Shown here: positions 44,220-52,869 of the stretch, in pieces
Layout of the letters: the number at the start of each line of letters is the position of its first letter
Position numbering within the stretch: the stretch's first letter is position 1
Assembly: GCF_000520015.2 (NCBI RefSeq)
Contig: NZ_CP007044.2
Span: 1,612,001 to 1,676,000 of the forward strand
Direction of reading: 5' to 3'
From: Chania multitudinisentens RB-25
GTDB taxonomy: Bacteria > Pseudomonadota > Gammaproteobacteria > Enterobacterales > Enterobacteriaceae
DNA length: 64,000 nt
Program-made: the position numbers and the translations under genes
The notes under the pieces: generated by a model
What the model was told of the DNA's origin: nothing
Databases searched by the model: none
The model's input: the letters and a program-made list of their open reading frames with translations, nothing else

Positions 44220-44690
44220 TTATTGATAAACCATCTTGCTGATGATCACATCGTCAAAAGGAATGGGTACATTGAGATTTTTAAATGTATCCGAATAGGC
44301 TTGCTTTAATTTTTCACTAAGCTCTTGAACACTCATCATACGAATATTGTTGTAGCTCATATTTGACAGAGCCGTTACCGTAGCACCGCGGATAACCGGA
44401 TTCATATCATCCACGATTTTTGCTTTCTTCAGATCATTGGTCACCAGGCTTAACTCAAGTAATAAATAATGCTCTTCACTCCCCTCTCCCTTAAGCGTAA
44501 ATATCATGTCCGAGAAAACGACAAACTCCACCTTTTGCTTTGCGCTGGATTTAAATAACTTGGTAAAATTGTTCTTTCCTGTCTTTTCGTCGACTTTAAG
44601 CAATTGCGAACCAGCCAGTGTGAACGCGGCGGCAGATATCGAAATCACCAAGGCAATAGCACCCCAGAAAAAAAAACCTCTCACATTCAT
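44220..44690 (-). CDS. lafF: Lateral flagellar FliL-type protein LafF
   Basis: 156 residues, one N-terminal helix (GFFFWGAIALVISISAAAFTL) and a periplasmic FliL domain with the conserved LLLELSLV and the C-terminal IPFDDVIISKMVYQ, as in FliL. FliL binds the stator and supports torque. It sits between lafE and lafS, as in other lateral loci. Confidence 0.87.
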   Translation of the reverse strand: MNVRGFFFWGAIALVISISAAAFTLAGSQLLKVDEKTGKNNFTKLFKSSAKQKVEFVVFSDMIFTLKGEGSEEHYLLLELSLVTNDLKKAKIVDDMNPVIRGATVTALSNMSYNNIRMMSVQELSEKLKQAYSDTFKNLNVPIPFDDVIISKMVYQ

Positions 44691-44703
44691 CTATAGTTAC
44701 TCA

Positions 44704-45663
44704 TTAAATTGTCATCAAAACGGAATCGTCGTTACCGCGGTTGGATTGATGTTCATCAGATGCGATTTTTTCCCCCGCTAAAACAGTTTGTTGCTCTGGA
44801 TAGGGTGCGTCCTTTCCTTGCTGCTGCCTTGATTGAGACGACACCTGTACATTGACTTGTACAAAATTTTGTTCCATCAGAGACTGCCGGAGTTCATTAC
44901 TGGTTTGCTGCAATGCCCGGTATACATCGGCATGGCTGGCGTTGAGCTGAACCTGCATACGGCCATTCTCGATATGCAGCGAAATATTGAGCTTGCCCAT
45001 CTCCGGCGGATCAAGACGTATCGTCGCATGCTGAGTTTGCTCCCTGACCTGCATTTGCAGGCGTTCTCCCAATGCATTTTGCAGCTGTTGTGCCCAGTTG
45101 GCGTCATTAACGTTCAGCTTTAGTGATGCATTGGGCGTCGCTAAGGCAGCATCCTGCCGAGCCACGGGCTGTATCTCAACGGAAGGCGTCGGCGTATTGA
45201 CCACTTTCAGCAGGGGAGTTAACTCCTGAGACGTAACGGGTGGTTGGTTTTTATCCAGCGTTAACTGCTGAAGTTGAGGTGGCTGTGCCGCCTCCAGGTT
45301 GAGAGAAGGGGCGGGTCCCTTGTCTATTGCATATGCTGAACTTTGCTGGGTATCGGCAGCTATCAGCAATGCCTGAAGCAGCGGCTGCGGGGTAACCGTT
45401 TGCGGCTGCAATATGGGCAGAGGGTTATTTTGTGACATGCTCTCTGGCAGATCTTTTTTATGCTCTTCAATATCGCTATCTGTTTCAGAAGGCGGCAATG
45501 GAACATCTTGTTCACCCAATAACATATTAATAATATTGAGAAATTCATCTTTATTTTCTTTCTGCGTTATCATCTGTGAAGCGGGTGATATTGCCGGGAT
45601 ATCGGTATCTCCGCTCGTCTGCACGTCGAGGGTGAACCCCATACCCTGTGATAGATTTAACAT
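44704..45663 (-). CDS. lafE: Lateral hook-length control protein LafE (FliK-type)
   Basis: 319 residues. A long Gln/Pro-rich N-terminal ruler region (for example NPLPILQPQTVTPQPLLQAL) precedes a FliK C-terminal domain ending LDPPEMGKLNISLHIENGRM with VQLNASHADVYRALQ. FliK measures hook length and switches the export specificity of FlhB. Four bases separate its start from lafD. Confidence 0.9.
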   Translation of the reverse strand: MLNLSQGMGFTLDVQTSGDTDIPAISPASQMITQKENKDEFLNIINMLLGEQDVPLPPSETDSDIEEHKKDLPESMSQNNPLPILQPQTVTPQPLLQALLIAADTQQSSAYAIDKGPAPSLNLEAAQPPQLQQLTLDKNQPPVTSQELTPLLKVVNTPTPSVEIQPVARQDAALATPNASLKLNVNDANWAQQLQNALGERLQMQVREQTQHATIRLDPPEMGKLNISLHIENGRMQVQLNASHADVYRALQQTSNELRQSLMEQNFVQVNVQVSSQSRQQQGKDAPYPEQQTVLAGEKIASDEHQSNRGNDDSVLMTI

Positions 45664-45667
45664 TGTA

Positions 45668-45973
45668 TTACCCCAACTCTTCTGAGCTCATGAATGCCGC
45701 ATAGGCCGTGGCCCCTTCACGATGCTGTACCGCATGCGACATTTTTTCTGCCAGAATGTCTCTTTGATTTTGGCAGTAATGCAGGATTTGCTGGTGGGCC
45801 TGTTGTAGCTTGCCCAGCATGTTCAGTTCTGTTTCGTCCAATTTTTGGCCTGTTAGCGCGGTCAAAACGGTGGCGATTTGCGCGTCGTTTTTTTGGACTG
45901 CGTGCCAGTCATGAACTGATGCTGATTGCTTCATGGTCTGCATCAGAGCAAGGAGTGTTTTTGTCGTATTCAT
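45668..45973 (-). CDS. lafD: Lateral flagellar FliT-like chaperone LafD
   Basis: 101 residues, ATG at 45973 overlapping the lafC stop (ATGA). Short helical protein; the position between lafC and lafE and the size match E. coli Flag-2 lafD. Sequence identity to FliT is low by eye, so the call rests on synteny. A FliD chaperone role is expected. Confidence 0.8.
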   Translation of the reverse strand: MNTTKTLLALMQTMKQSASVHDWHAVQKNDAQIATVLTALTGQKLDETELNMLGKLQQAHQQILHYCQNQRDILAEKMSHAVQHREGATAYAAFMSSEELG

Positions 45974-46362
45974 GCTGCATTCCCCATATTGCTCCATCCT
46001 TCGTGGATATTACCGACGATGGATTCCACTTCTTCTATCAGCTCAACCGAGAGCTTGTTGCTGCCGTCATACAGGCGATAAACACAGTAGTCGTAAAGGT
46101 TCGCCAGGTTGTGTGCCAATTGGCCGCCTTTTTCATAGTCCAATGCACTGGAAAGGACGTTGAGAATATCAATACACTTGTTAATGCCCTGAGCTTTGTG
46201 CTCATAGCGACGGGCTTTGATATGCCCCTTCACACGTATCAATTCTTCCATCAGGCCGTTAAAGAGTATGAGCACTAGCTGATGCGGGCTAGCGGCTGCA
46301 ACCTGTATAGCGAGATCGTACTGTTGATAAGGGCCGAAGCCCTCCTGTTCGTTACTGTACAT
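45970..46362 (-). CDS. lafC: Lateral flagellin chaperone LafC (FliS-type)
   Basis: 130 residues from the ATG at 46362, with GAGG about 10 nt upstream. FliS features: YQQYDLAIQVAAASPHQLVLILFNGLMEELIR, AQGINKCIDILNVLSSALDYEKGGQLAHNL and the late LYDYCVYRLYDGSNKL. It binds flagellin's C-terminus and prevents premature polymerisation. Confidence 0.92.
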   Translation of the reverse strand: MYSNEQEGFGPYQQYDLAIQVAAASPHQLVLILFNGLMEELIRVKGHIKARRYEHKAQGINKCIDILNVLSSALDYEKGGQLAHNLANLYDYCVYRLYDGSNKLSVELIEEVESIVGNIHEGWSNMGNAA

Positions 46363-46379
46363 AGAAGACAAGCCTCTTT

Positions 46380-47711
46380 TTAAAGCAGACTAAATATGCT
46401 CATGGTATTTTCCATTTGCGTTATGGTTTTCTGTAGGGCAGTAAACATCTTGAGATAGCGGTTATAGGCTGTTTCAAACCGCGTATTCATTTTTTCTGTT
46501 TTGGCGTCGATATCTTTTTGCTGGCGATCGAAGGTTTCCTGGCGTCCTTTGAGCAGACCAGTGGTACTGCTGAGATATTTGTTGAAGGAGTTATCTATTG
46601 CTTGCAGCATGCCATCTTTACCATTGAAGAACTGGGTGACAGACTGCGGATCGTTTTTCAACTGCTTCTCAAATTTTTCACTATCCAGCGTGAGCTTGCC
46701 GTCTTTATTGGTTGTAATGCCAAATTGGGTCAGATCCTGATCGCCAAATACGCCATATAGCAGGCCACTCAATTCTGTACTGAGTGACGACACCGTAGCA
46801 TCGCCAGCAAATGCACCACGATCGTTATCACCAGTACCGCTATGCGTAATCGCGGCCAGTTGATCTTTTAGGGCGTTATAGGCGGTAATAAACGCCTGGA
46901 CCTGCTCTTTAGTACCGTCAGTGTCGGTATCGACATTGATAATAAGAGGCTTATCTTTCTCAGTAACCGTTTGTAGATTGATGGTGACGCCTTCGATCAC
47001 CTTATCCAGAGTATTTGAAGCATTGGTGTACTCTTTAGCTGATTCGCCCAAGGAAAATATGGCGTCTTTTGCGCTTGAAATGGTTTCCCGATCGTCGAAA
47101 ATCGTTGGATCATTCAGGAGGGAAGCATCAATTGAGATAGCGTTTTGGGCGCCTGTTTGGTTGCTGCTCAGCATCAGTTTGACTTGGCCATCGACCTGAA
47201 TTCGAGAAGCGGTAATGCCTTTTTTCTGCGTGGAGCCGGTGCTGTCTTCGGCGAACTCCTGTTTGTTAATCGCATTGGCCAGCTCGGCCAGGTTGTCCAC
47301 CTCGTCCATATCCACGTCGATGCTTTCACCATCGATAGTCAGTTTCAGGACACCAGAGGCATTTTTAACCTGTTCATCCGTCAGCGACTCAAGGCTAAAT
47401 TGGTGGGCTGAGGCGATTTGCTTGATATTCAGGGTGTAGGTGCCTTTACTCGCGGATGTGCTGGCGGAAATGGTCGCGATCCCCTCCTGATTCATTGAGG
47501 CGATGTTCTTCAGCACCGTACTGCTGGCCGTATTCATGCCATTAATGGCGGTCCGAAAATCGGTTAAAGCGGTACGCAGAGTCGTTAATGCTTTACGCTG
47601 GGCAGCCAGGGTATCCGACTGTCTTTTAATCACCGTCTGTATTGAGGTGATATCATAAGTCGCCAGAGCGTTGGCAATGCTTTGCGGATCTAAGCTGCTT
47701 AAACCAGACAT
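46380..47711 (-). CDS. lafB: Lateral flagellar filament cap protein LafB (FliD-type)
   Basis: 443 residues from the ATG at 47711 (GGGAG upstream). FliD N-terminal coiled coil (SLDPQSIANALATYDITSIQ, QSDTLAAQRKALTTLRTAL) and the C-terminal domain with KQLKNDPQSVTQFFNGKDGML and a final helix. A sigma-54 promoter lies 50-65 bp upstream and probably drives lafBCDEFSTU and the NlpC gene. Confidence 0.94.
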   Translation of the reverse strand: MSGLSSLDPQSIANALATYDITSIQTVIKRQSDTLAAQRKALTTLRTALTDFRTAINGMNTASSTVLKNIASMNQEGIATISASTSASKGTYTLNIKQIASAHQFSLESLTDEQVKNASGVLKLTIDGESIDVDMDEVDNLAELANAINKQEFAEDSTGSTQKKGITASRIQVDGQVKLMLSSNQTGAQNAISIDASLLNDPTIFDDRETISSAKDAIFSLGESAKEYTNASNTLDKVIEGVTINLQTVTEKDKPLIINVDTDTDGTKEQVQAFITAYNALKDQLAAITHSGTGDNDRGAFAGDATVSSLSTELSGLLYGVFGDQDLTQFGITTNKDGKLTLDSEKFEKQLKNDPQSVTQFFNGKDGMLQAIDNSFNKYLSSTTGLLKGRQETFDRQQKDIDAKTEKMNTRFETAYNRYLKMFTALQKTITQMENTMSIFSLL

Positions 47712-47760
47712 AATGAGTTTCTCCCAGGCATGTCCGCCATAAATATCAGTTCTGCTTAAA

Positions 47761-47776
47761 TGCAATAGGCGTGCCA
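47761..47776 (-). promoter_or_regulatory. Sigma-54 promoter upstream of lafB
   Basis: On the minus strand TGGCACGCCTATTGCA, a perfect TGGCAC-N5-TTGCA match with GG at -24 and GC at -12. The lateral regulator LafK is a sigma-54 activator in characterised lateral systems; it is outside this window. Confidence 0.85.
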
Positions 47777-47860
47777 CTTTTAAAAAGTGTTTTAAAACAG
47801 ACGATTAATTAATTATGGGGAAGTTTTGTTTCCGTTTTTTCATCAGAAAAAAATGGGGCC

Positions 47861-47896
47861 GGAAAAACAAACACCACACTAAAGCGATGTTTGTTT
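47861..47896 (-). terminator. Terminator between lafA and lafB
   Basis: On the minus strand an 8-bp stem AACAAACA / TGTTTGTT with a 14-nt loop, followed by TTTTTCC. It isolates the flagellin transcript from lafB. Confidence 0.75.
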
Positions 47897-47919
47897 GGTT
47901 ATCATTTCAAGTGGATAAA

Positions 47920-48813
47920 TTACCCGAGCAGGCTTATTGCGATGCCAGGTAAAGAGTTGGCCTGTTTCAGCATCATCGTACTGGTCTGAGACAATAGCTG
48001 GTGACGGGTCATCGTTGACGTTTCTTCGGCCATATCTGCATCGCGGATGTTACCTAGCGCAACGTTAGTGTTGTCTTTCATGTTATTGAGGTTGTTGGCA
48101 GTGTGGCCCAGACGGTTAATTGATGCCCCCAGCTTAGAACGAACCTCACCGATTGAATCCATTGATTTTTTTACCGCAGTGATCAGGTCACGCGCGGTGG
48201 CTTCATCTTTCAGGTCGAACTGACCACTACTGGCACCCATGAAGCTACCACTGGCTATATCAGTGAGAGTGCCACTGCCATTAATGATAGACGTTGCGTC
48301 ACCTTTCAGCAGTGCAGACAGATCAAGTTCCATCTTCTCTTCAGCAGATGCACCGATCTGGAAGCTAACTGGGCCGCTACCAAATTTGCCGCTTGCACCG
48401 AACAGTTTGTCGCCTGCGAATGCGGAGTTATTGACAATGTTCATGATTTCTGAGTTCAGATCGTTCAGTTCAGAATTAATCGCTTCACGGTCTTTATCGG
48501 AGTTTGTGCCGTTCGCTGCCTGCGTCGCCAAATTGAGCATGCGAGTGGCGATGTTGGTCAATTCATCGAAAGAACCTTCAGCCGTTTGTAACAGAGCGGT
48601 GCCATCCGTAACGTTGCGTAAAGCAACACCCATACCGCTGGCTTGGCTGTTCAGGCGAGTGGCAATCTGCAAACCCGCAGCATCGTCAGCGGCAGAGTTG
48701 ATGCGTTTACCCGTTGCCAGACGCTCTGTTGCAATTGATAAAAAATGGCTGGATTTGTTCAGGGCGTTAGTCGCAGCCATTGCCGGGCTATTAGTAAACA
48801 TAGAAATTGTCAT
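47920..48813 (-). CDS. lafA: Lateral flagellin LafA
   Basis: 297 residues, short: the D0/D1 coiled-coil regions are intact (SSHFLSIATERLATGKRINS, AADDAAGLQIATRLN, then SMDSIGEVRSKLGASINRL and the terminal LLSQTSTMMLKQANSLPGIA). Little of the variable D2/D3 region remains, as is usual for lateral flagellins. It is monocistronic, with its own terminator. A weak sigma-28-like sequence may lie upstream. FliB-like and GT25-like genes at the right edge may modify it. Confidence 0.96.
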   Translation of the reverse strand: MTISMFTNSPAMAATNALNKSSHFLSIATERLATGKRINSAADDAAGLQIATRLNSQASGMGVALRNVTDGTALLQTAEGSFDELTNIATRMLNLATQAANGTNSDKDREAINSELNDLNSEIMNIVNNSAFAGDKLFGASGKFGSGPVSFQIGASAEEKMELDLSALLKGDATSIINGSGTLTDIASGSFMGASSGQFDLKDEATARDLITAVKKSMDSIGEVRSKLGASINRLGHTANNLNNMKDNTNVALGNIRDADMAEETSTMTRHQLLSQTSTMMLKQANSLPGIAISLLG

Positions 48814-49404
48814 TTAACGATTCTCCTAATGATTTAAGACTCTGACCATCAGAGCCACCTCAAGTGGTAATCAAATAAATCGACACATTACACGCAGGAA
48901 TTAAATCTAAAATTTGTTTTTTTACACTCTTAACTATTAACTGAGATATATCGCATTTCGTGCAGAATAAATGATTGTTTTTTAATCGATTAAATTTTGA
49001 CGTTCTAAATTCTAAAACTTGGTATTCTTGTTATTATCTGTTTTTATAGATATCCTGTTTACTTTTACTTGAATCTCATGGTAACATTCCGTTATCATTT
49101 TCAATTTGTCTCGATAGTAAATTGGCAGAGTGGAGCTAATCTTTTTTAATAGTTAGAAATTTTATAGAACTAAATATTGCACCTCGCTCTATAATTGCGT
49201 AAGGATAGAATTTCTTTGTTGGTATAATATAAAATTATACTCTTCTCTCCGTAGAGAAAAGAGTAACACTTTATTTCATTCAGAAATATCTAGTTAATAC
49301 CTACAGATTATCTCCGAAGGGGTTAACTAACATTTAACTGTTTAACACTATAGTTTAGCATTTCAGCATCTCATTCCTCAATTGTTTTATTAACAGGTTT
49401 GTAA
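48814..49404. other. Divergent regulatory region between lafA and lafZ
   Basis: About 590 bp, AT-rich, no supported gene. The lafA upstream part contains AGGAG 5-8 nt before the ATG and a weak GTCGATTT sigma-28-like -10. A TATAAT lies at 49223-49228 on the plus strand but no -35 is well spaced. Confidence 0.5.
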
Positions 49405-50367
49405 ATGAATAAACGTTATAGTTTCGTAAATAACTGGTTAATTGATATTCCTTCTGGAACAATTCTTCATTTAACCACGGGAGAACATAAGAGACTGGGC
49501 GAATATCAACTTAAACTTCTGGATGTTCTTGCAAGAGAAGCCGGGAGGCTCATTACTAAAGATGAATTGACCAGCCTTGTTTGGGAAGGGAGAATTATTG
49601 GTAATAATAGCTTACCGAATGCTATACATGCATTACGAGTTGCCTTGGAAGATGATGGCAAGCAGCAGAAAATCATAAAAACCATCCCCAAAAAAGGCTA
49701 TTTACTGGAACCAGAATATTGTCACTACGTTGAGAAAGAAGAGGAGGATAACGGTGAATTTGGTAGTGAGAATTCCTTTGAATCACTGATAGATAAGGCT
49801 TTTTATGGTGATGGGAGCTTGTCTGAATGTTTGATGGAAGGGGGAAAACAGTGTCCTCCCAGCGAATTAATTGATCATGAAATAGCATTGCTTCCCACCT
49901 CCACAGCAGTGCATGTGCTTCAACAACGAATTATTTTCTTTCTGCTTCTCCTGCTAACCGCTCTTTGTAGTATCGCGATCATGTTCTGGTTAGTGAAACA
50001 TCACCGTGAGGATCCGCTGATAGTTAAAGAGATTCAGGATAACGTCTACAGTAATATCCGGCTCTATGCGATTGACTATAAAGATAATCCCTCATGGGGA
50101 AAGAGCTATGTCTACAATCGCTTGAAAGATACTTTTTATACTTTGAATGAACAACTTAAAATGGAAAAAATCACTATGGATATTTATTTTATGAGTGAAG
50201 GTCAGACGCTCAATGCCACATTCAAACTCAGTAATGATTGCGACCAAAAAACTCTTGTTATGACTATTTATCACTGGCGTATTGTTCAATCACTTCTCAG
50301 CAATTTGATAAAAAATGAAACAGGGAGGAAAATTAATGAGCTCTCGACTTGCGAAACAAAAGAGTAA
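49405..50367 (+). CDS. lafZ: Transmembrane winged-helix regulator LafZ (ToxR-like topology)
   Basis: 320 residues. An OmpR-type winged helix occupies residues about 5-105 (EYQLKLLDVLAREAGRLITKDELTSLVWEGR, SLPNAIHALRVALEDDG, IIKTIPKKGYLLEPE). One membrane helix spans about 174-197, and the C-terminal part of about 120 residues is periplasmic. The layout is that of ToxR/CadC. The gene order next to lafA matches E. coli Flag-2 lafZ, described there as a putative transmembrane regulator. It overlaps the next gene by 32 bp. Confidence 0.85.
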   Translation: MNKRYSFVNNWLIDIPSGTILHLTTGEHKRLGEYQLKLLDVLAREAGRLITKDELTSLVWEGRIIGNNSLPNAIHALRVALEDDGKQQKIIKTIPKKGYLLEPEYCHYVEKEEEDNGEFGSENSFESLIDKAFYGDGSLSECLMEGGKQCPPSELIDHEIALLPTSTAVHVLQQRIIFFLLLLLTALCSIAIMFWLVKHHREDPLIVKEIQDNVYSNIRLYAIDYKDNPSWGKSYVYNRLKDTFYTLNEQLKMEKITMDIYFMSEGQTLNATFKLSNDCDQKTLVMTIYHWRIVQSLLSNLIKNETGRKINELSTCETKE

Positions 50368-50800
50368 CATCATTACAGTGCTGTTATTAATTCTTAATTG
50401 TGTTGCTTTTTTTGTCGTATGGAATTTGATTTATCCAGCATCTCCGGTACTGAAAACCAATTTTGACCTGAAAGCCCAACTGGGTTTCTACGATCTGATC
50501 TCTAGCCAATACGAAGTTTACAATTTAGATTTGGAAAGTACCCAAGGAACAATAATCACGACGGTTATCAACCCAGATCAACCTGAATTTTTGTTCAAAG
50601 GTAAGTTAACACGTATCAATATGGGTGATAGCAAGCTTGGTTTCTATCTTACGCCTATTTATTACCGTACTCCAAAGCAGAACTTGATCATGGATGGTTT
50701 TTTAAATCAGCTGACATACGGTAGGTTTAGCGCAAAGCTTTTATCAAATAATGCCAATAGGTTGGTTTTAGGGCCAAACGGGATAATATTCATTACTTAA
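50336..50800 (+). CDS. Small single-pass membrane protein overlapping lafZ (ToxS/TcpH-like partner)
   Basis: 154 residues from the ATG at 50336, preceded by GGGAGGAAAATTA, inside the 3' end of lafZ. One N-terminal helix (NIITVLLLILNCVAFFVVW), then a periplasmic beta-rich domain with PVLKTNFDLKAQLGFYDLI. No family known to me. The overlapping arrangement with a ToxR-like regulator matches ToxR-ToxS and TcpP-TcpH pairs, in which the small protein stabilises or tunes the regulator. Function is inference from gene layout. Confidence 0.6.
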   Translation: MSSRLAKQKSNIITVLLLILNCVAFFVVWNLIYPASPVLKTNFDLKAQLGFYDLISSQYEVYNLDLESTQGTIITTVINPDQPEFLFKGKLTRINMGDSKLGFYLTPIYYRTPKQNLIMDGFLNQLTYGRFSAKLLSNNANRLVLGPNGIIFIT

Positions 50801-50886
50801 ACAAGATCTCAACATTAGTAAGAGGGGATATGTTTACCAACATCCCCAGTGCTCTGTTTTACCCGATACAGCGTGATAATGATAAA

Positions 50887-50914
50887 CGGATAGGCTGATT
50901 TATCAGCATATCCG
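50887..50914 (-). terminator. Terminator of the lfg-lafW operon
   Basis: CGGATA-G-GCTGA with TCAGC-A-TATCCG, one mismatch, loop TTTA. On the minus strand it is followed by TTTATCATTATC. It lies 12 bp beyond the lafW stop. Confidence 0.75.
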
Positions 50915-50925
50915 CGTATGTTACT

Positions 50926-51927
50926 CTATTGCAAAAGATTTTTTACCGTGGAAGGTTTGAGGTTTGCCTGCGCCCCCAGGGCTGCGGATAAGACTGGGTA
51001 GTTTGCCGCACAGTTGCCCAGCATGTCTCCCAGAGCTTGAGAGGTCGCTAACGCCTGTTTGTCGCTAAACATCGTATTCATATCCTTGATACGGGAAGCG
51101 ACACGATCCTGCTGCTGGCGTAACAGGCTGCGCTGGGTGGTGATGTGATTCAGCGTGGATTGTAGTTTTGCCTGATCGCCACGCTCACGCCCCTGAGCGA
51201 GCTGCGCGATAATATCACTGGCGGCGGTTTCTGCCTGCGGTACCAGCAACGTAAACGCATCAGAGGGAAAGTGATGGCCCTGCCCGCATACGGTTAATTG
51301 CTGGCGAATACGATCCCAGTCAGACTCTGTAACACTGAAGTTCAGTTGCCCGCCAGGGGTCTGTTGAGCATGAATGCCAAAGCGGCCCAGCCCAAGGTTA
51401 AGATGCATTAGGGTCTGAAGTGGCGAGACTTCGTCTGGCAATGCGACTGCGGCCAACTCACGTGGCTTTCCTTCCAATGCAAAAATCAGCAGCTCTCCGC
51501 CGGGATCTGAGAGCAGTTTTTCCATACCGGGTAGGGTGAAATTGACGCTGTTTTTTTGTTGCAGGCAGACGGTGAAATGGCGATCGATGGCATTGCCTGC
51601 TATTTCGGTACGGCGATCGAGATGTTTTTTCAGTGCTATAAACGGTTCTGGCGCGTTTTCCTGGCGGAACGTGTGACGAATCTGTAGCAATCGGGTTTCC
51701 GTTTGCGCCAGATAATCATCAGCCTGCTGCACAACGGTGAGTTGCTGATTAAGCTGAACGTTATAGCGAAGAGGCCTGCGTGAGAGTAATGCCGCTTCAG
51801 GGAAAGAGTTGCGCGTTGCAACGACATCTGGCGTGGCAACGCGGTTCACTGTTTGGGCCGCATTAACGCCTCCGCGAACCATCGCAGAGCGCGTTTGACC
51901 CGTTGTTGTTTTTAAACCTACCTGCAT
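50926..51927 (-). CDS. lafW: Lateral flagellar protein LafW (hook-associated)
   Basis: 333 residues. Position after lfgL and length agree with lafW of E. coli and Aeromonas Flag-2/lateral loci. No catalytic motif. The protein has predicted alpha-helical ends (AETAASDIIAQLAQGRERGDQ, LNHITTQRSLLRQQQDRVAS). It is thought to be a hook-associated or filament-growth factor. Six bases separate its ATG from the lfgL stop, and it is the last gene of the operon. Confidence 0.85.
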   Translation of the reverse strand: MQVGLKTTTGQTRSAMVRGGVNAAQTVNRVATPDVVATRNSFPEAALLSRRPLRYNVQLNQQLTVVQQADDYLAQTETRLLQIRHTFRQENAPEPFIALKKHLDRRTEIAGNAIDRHFTVCLQQKNSVNFTLPGMEKLLSDPGGELLIFALEGKPRELAAVALPDEVSPLQTLMHLNLGLGRFGIHAQQTPGGQLNFSVTESDWDRIRQQLTVCGQGHHFPSDAFTLLVPQAETAASDIIAQLAQGRERGDQAKLQSTLNHITTQRSLLRQQQDRVASRIKDMNTMFSDKQALATSQALGDMLGNCAANYPVLSAALGAQANLKPSTVKNLLQ

Positions 51928-51932
51928 CGTGG

Positions 51933-52847
51933 TTACATCTGACTAAAGAGGTTGAGCTGGCTTATCATGCTGTATGCCTTATTGGTAATCTGTACAGATT
52001 GAATATACAGTTGCAGATTGGTGGTGGCTGTCAGTTGGTCGGTTTCCGAAAGGTCGCGGATCACATCAGCGTTAGCAATATTGATATCAACATGCGCATC
52101 TTCCAGCAACGATAGCCGGTTCTGGCGCCCGCCAATATCGGTGTAGATGGCTGCAACCTGGTCGTTGGCATGTTGTACCTTATCCAGCATGGCAGTAATT
52201 TCGGCGTTGTAATCTGTAAACGTCAGCTCCGGGTCCTGCATCTTTTGGCTGAGCTCTTTCAGCTTGTTTAATAGCTCAAGGTCGTTCCCGGCAGAGGACA
52301 GCGTATAGGCCAGATTGACGTTTTCCTGGATGCTCACGCCATTGGCGACGCTGGTTGCACGGCCCTGATCATTGCCAGCGAACACATAATTACCGTCGTT
52401 ATCTAATTGAACTGGGGTGGTTGTCGTTTTGGTACCAGAGAAGAGGTAGCCTCCACTTTCATTCTTGGCGTTAGCGGTTTGTACCAGCATTTCCAGCATT
52501 GATGCCAGCTCTGTTCCAAAACCTGACATATCCTGCGAGCTATGCGAGCTGTTATTGGCTGCCAGCAGCTTTGTTTTGATCTCCTGCAACTGATGGTCCA
52601 TTGTGGTGATCTGCGCTTCTTGTACCCCCAGCGAGTTTCTTAAAACGGATATATTGTCTTGATATTGTTTAATGGCCGATTGTTCACGATTCATCTGAAC
52701 CAGACGGCAGGCCGCTACCGGATCATCAGAAGGCACGTTGACACGTTTTAAGGTGGACAACTGTTCCATCAGTTTATTGATTTGGGTGCTGTTTGCCCCG
52801 ATATGCGTAAGCATGGCATTGGTATGATACAGGCTACTCATTCGCAT
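51933..52847 (-). CDS. lfgL: Lateral hook-filament junction protein LfgL (FlgL-type)
   Basis: 304 residues, ATG 52847 with GGGGA upstream. Flagellin-like N-terminal coiled coil (LMEQLSTLKRVNVPSDDPVAACRLVQMN) and C-terminal helix (TDQLTATTNLQLYIQSVQITNKAYSMISQ). Joins hook to filament with LfgK. Confidence 0.93.
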   Translation of the reverse strand: MRMSSLYHTNAMLTHIGANSTQINKLMEQLSTLKRVNVPSDDPVAACRLVQMNREQSAIKQYQDNISVLRNSLGVQEAQITTMDHQLQEIKTKLLAANNSSHSSQDMSGFGTELASMLEMLVQTANAKNESGGYLFSGTKTTTTPVQLDNDGNYVFAGNDQGRATSVANGVSIQENVNLAYTLSSAGNDLELLNKLKELSQKMQDPELTFTDYNAEITAMLDKVQHANDQVAAIYTDIGGRQNRLSLLEDAHVDINIANADVIRDLSETDQLTATTNLQLYIQSVQITNKAYSMISQLNLFSQM

Positions 52848-52869
52848 GGTTTAGTTCCCCTGGTGCTGC

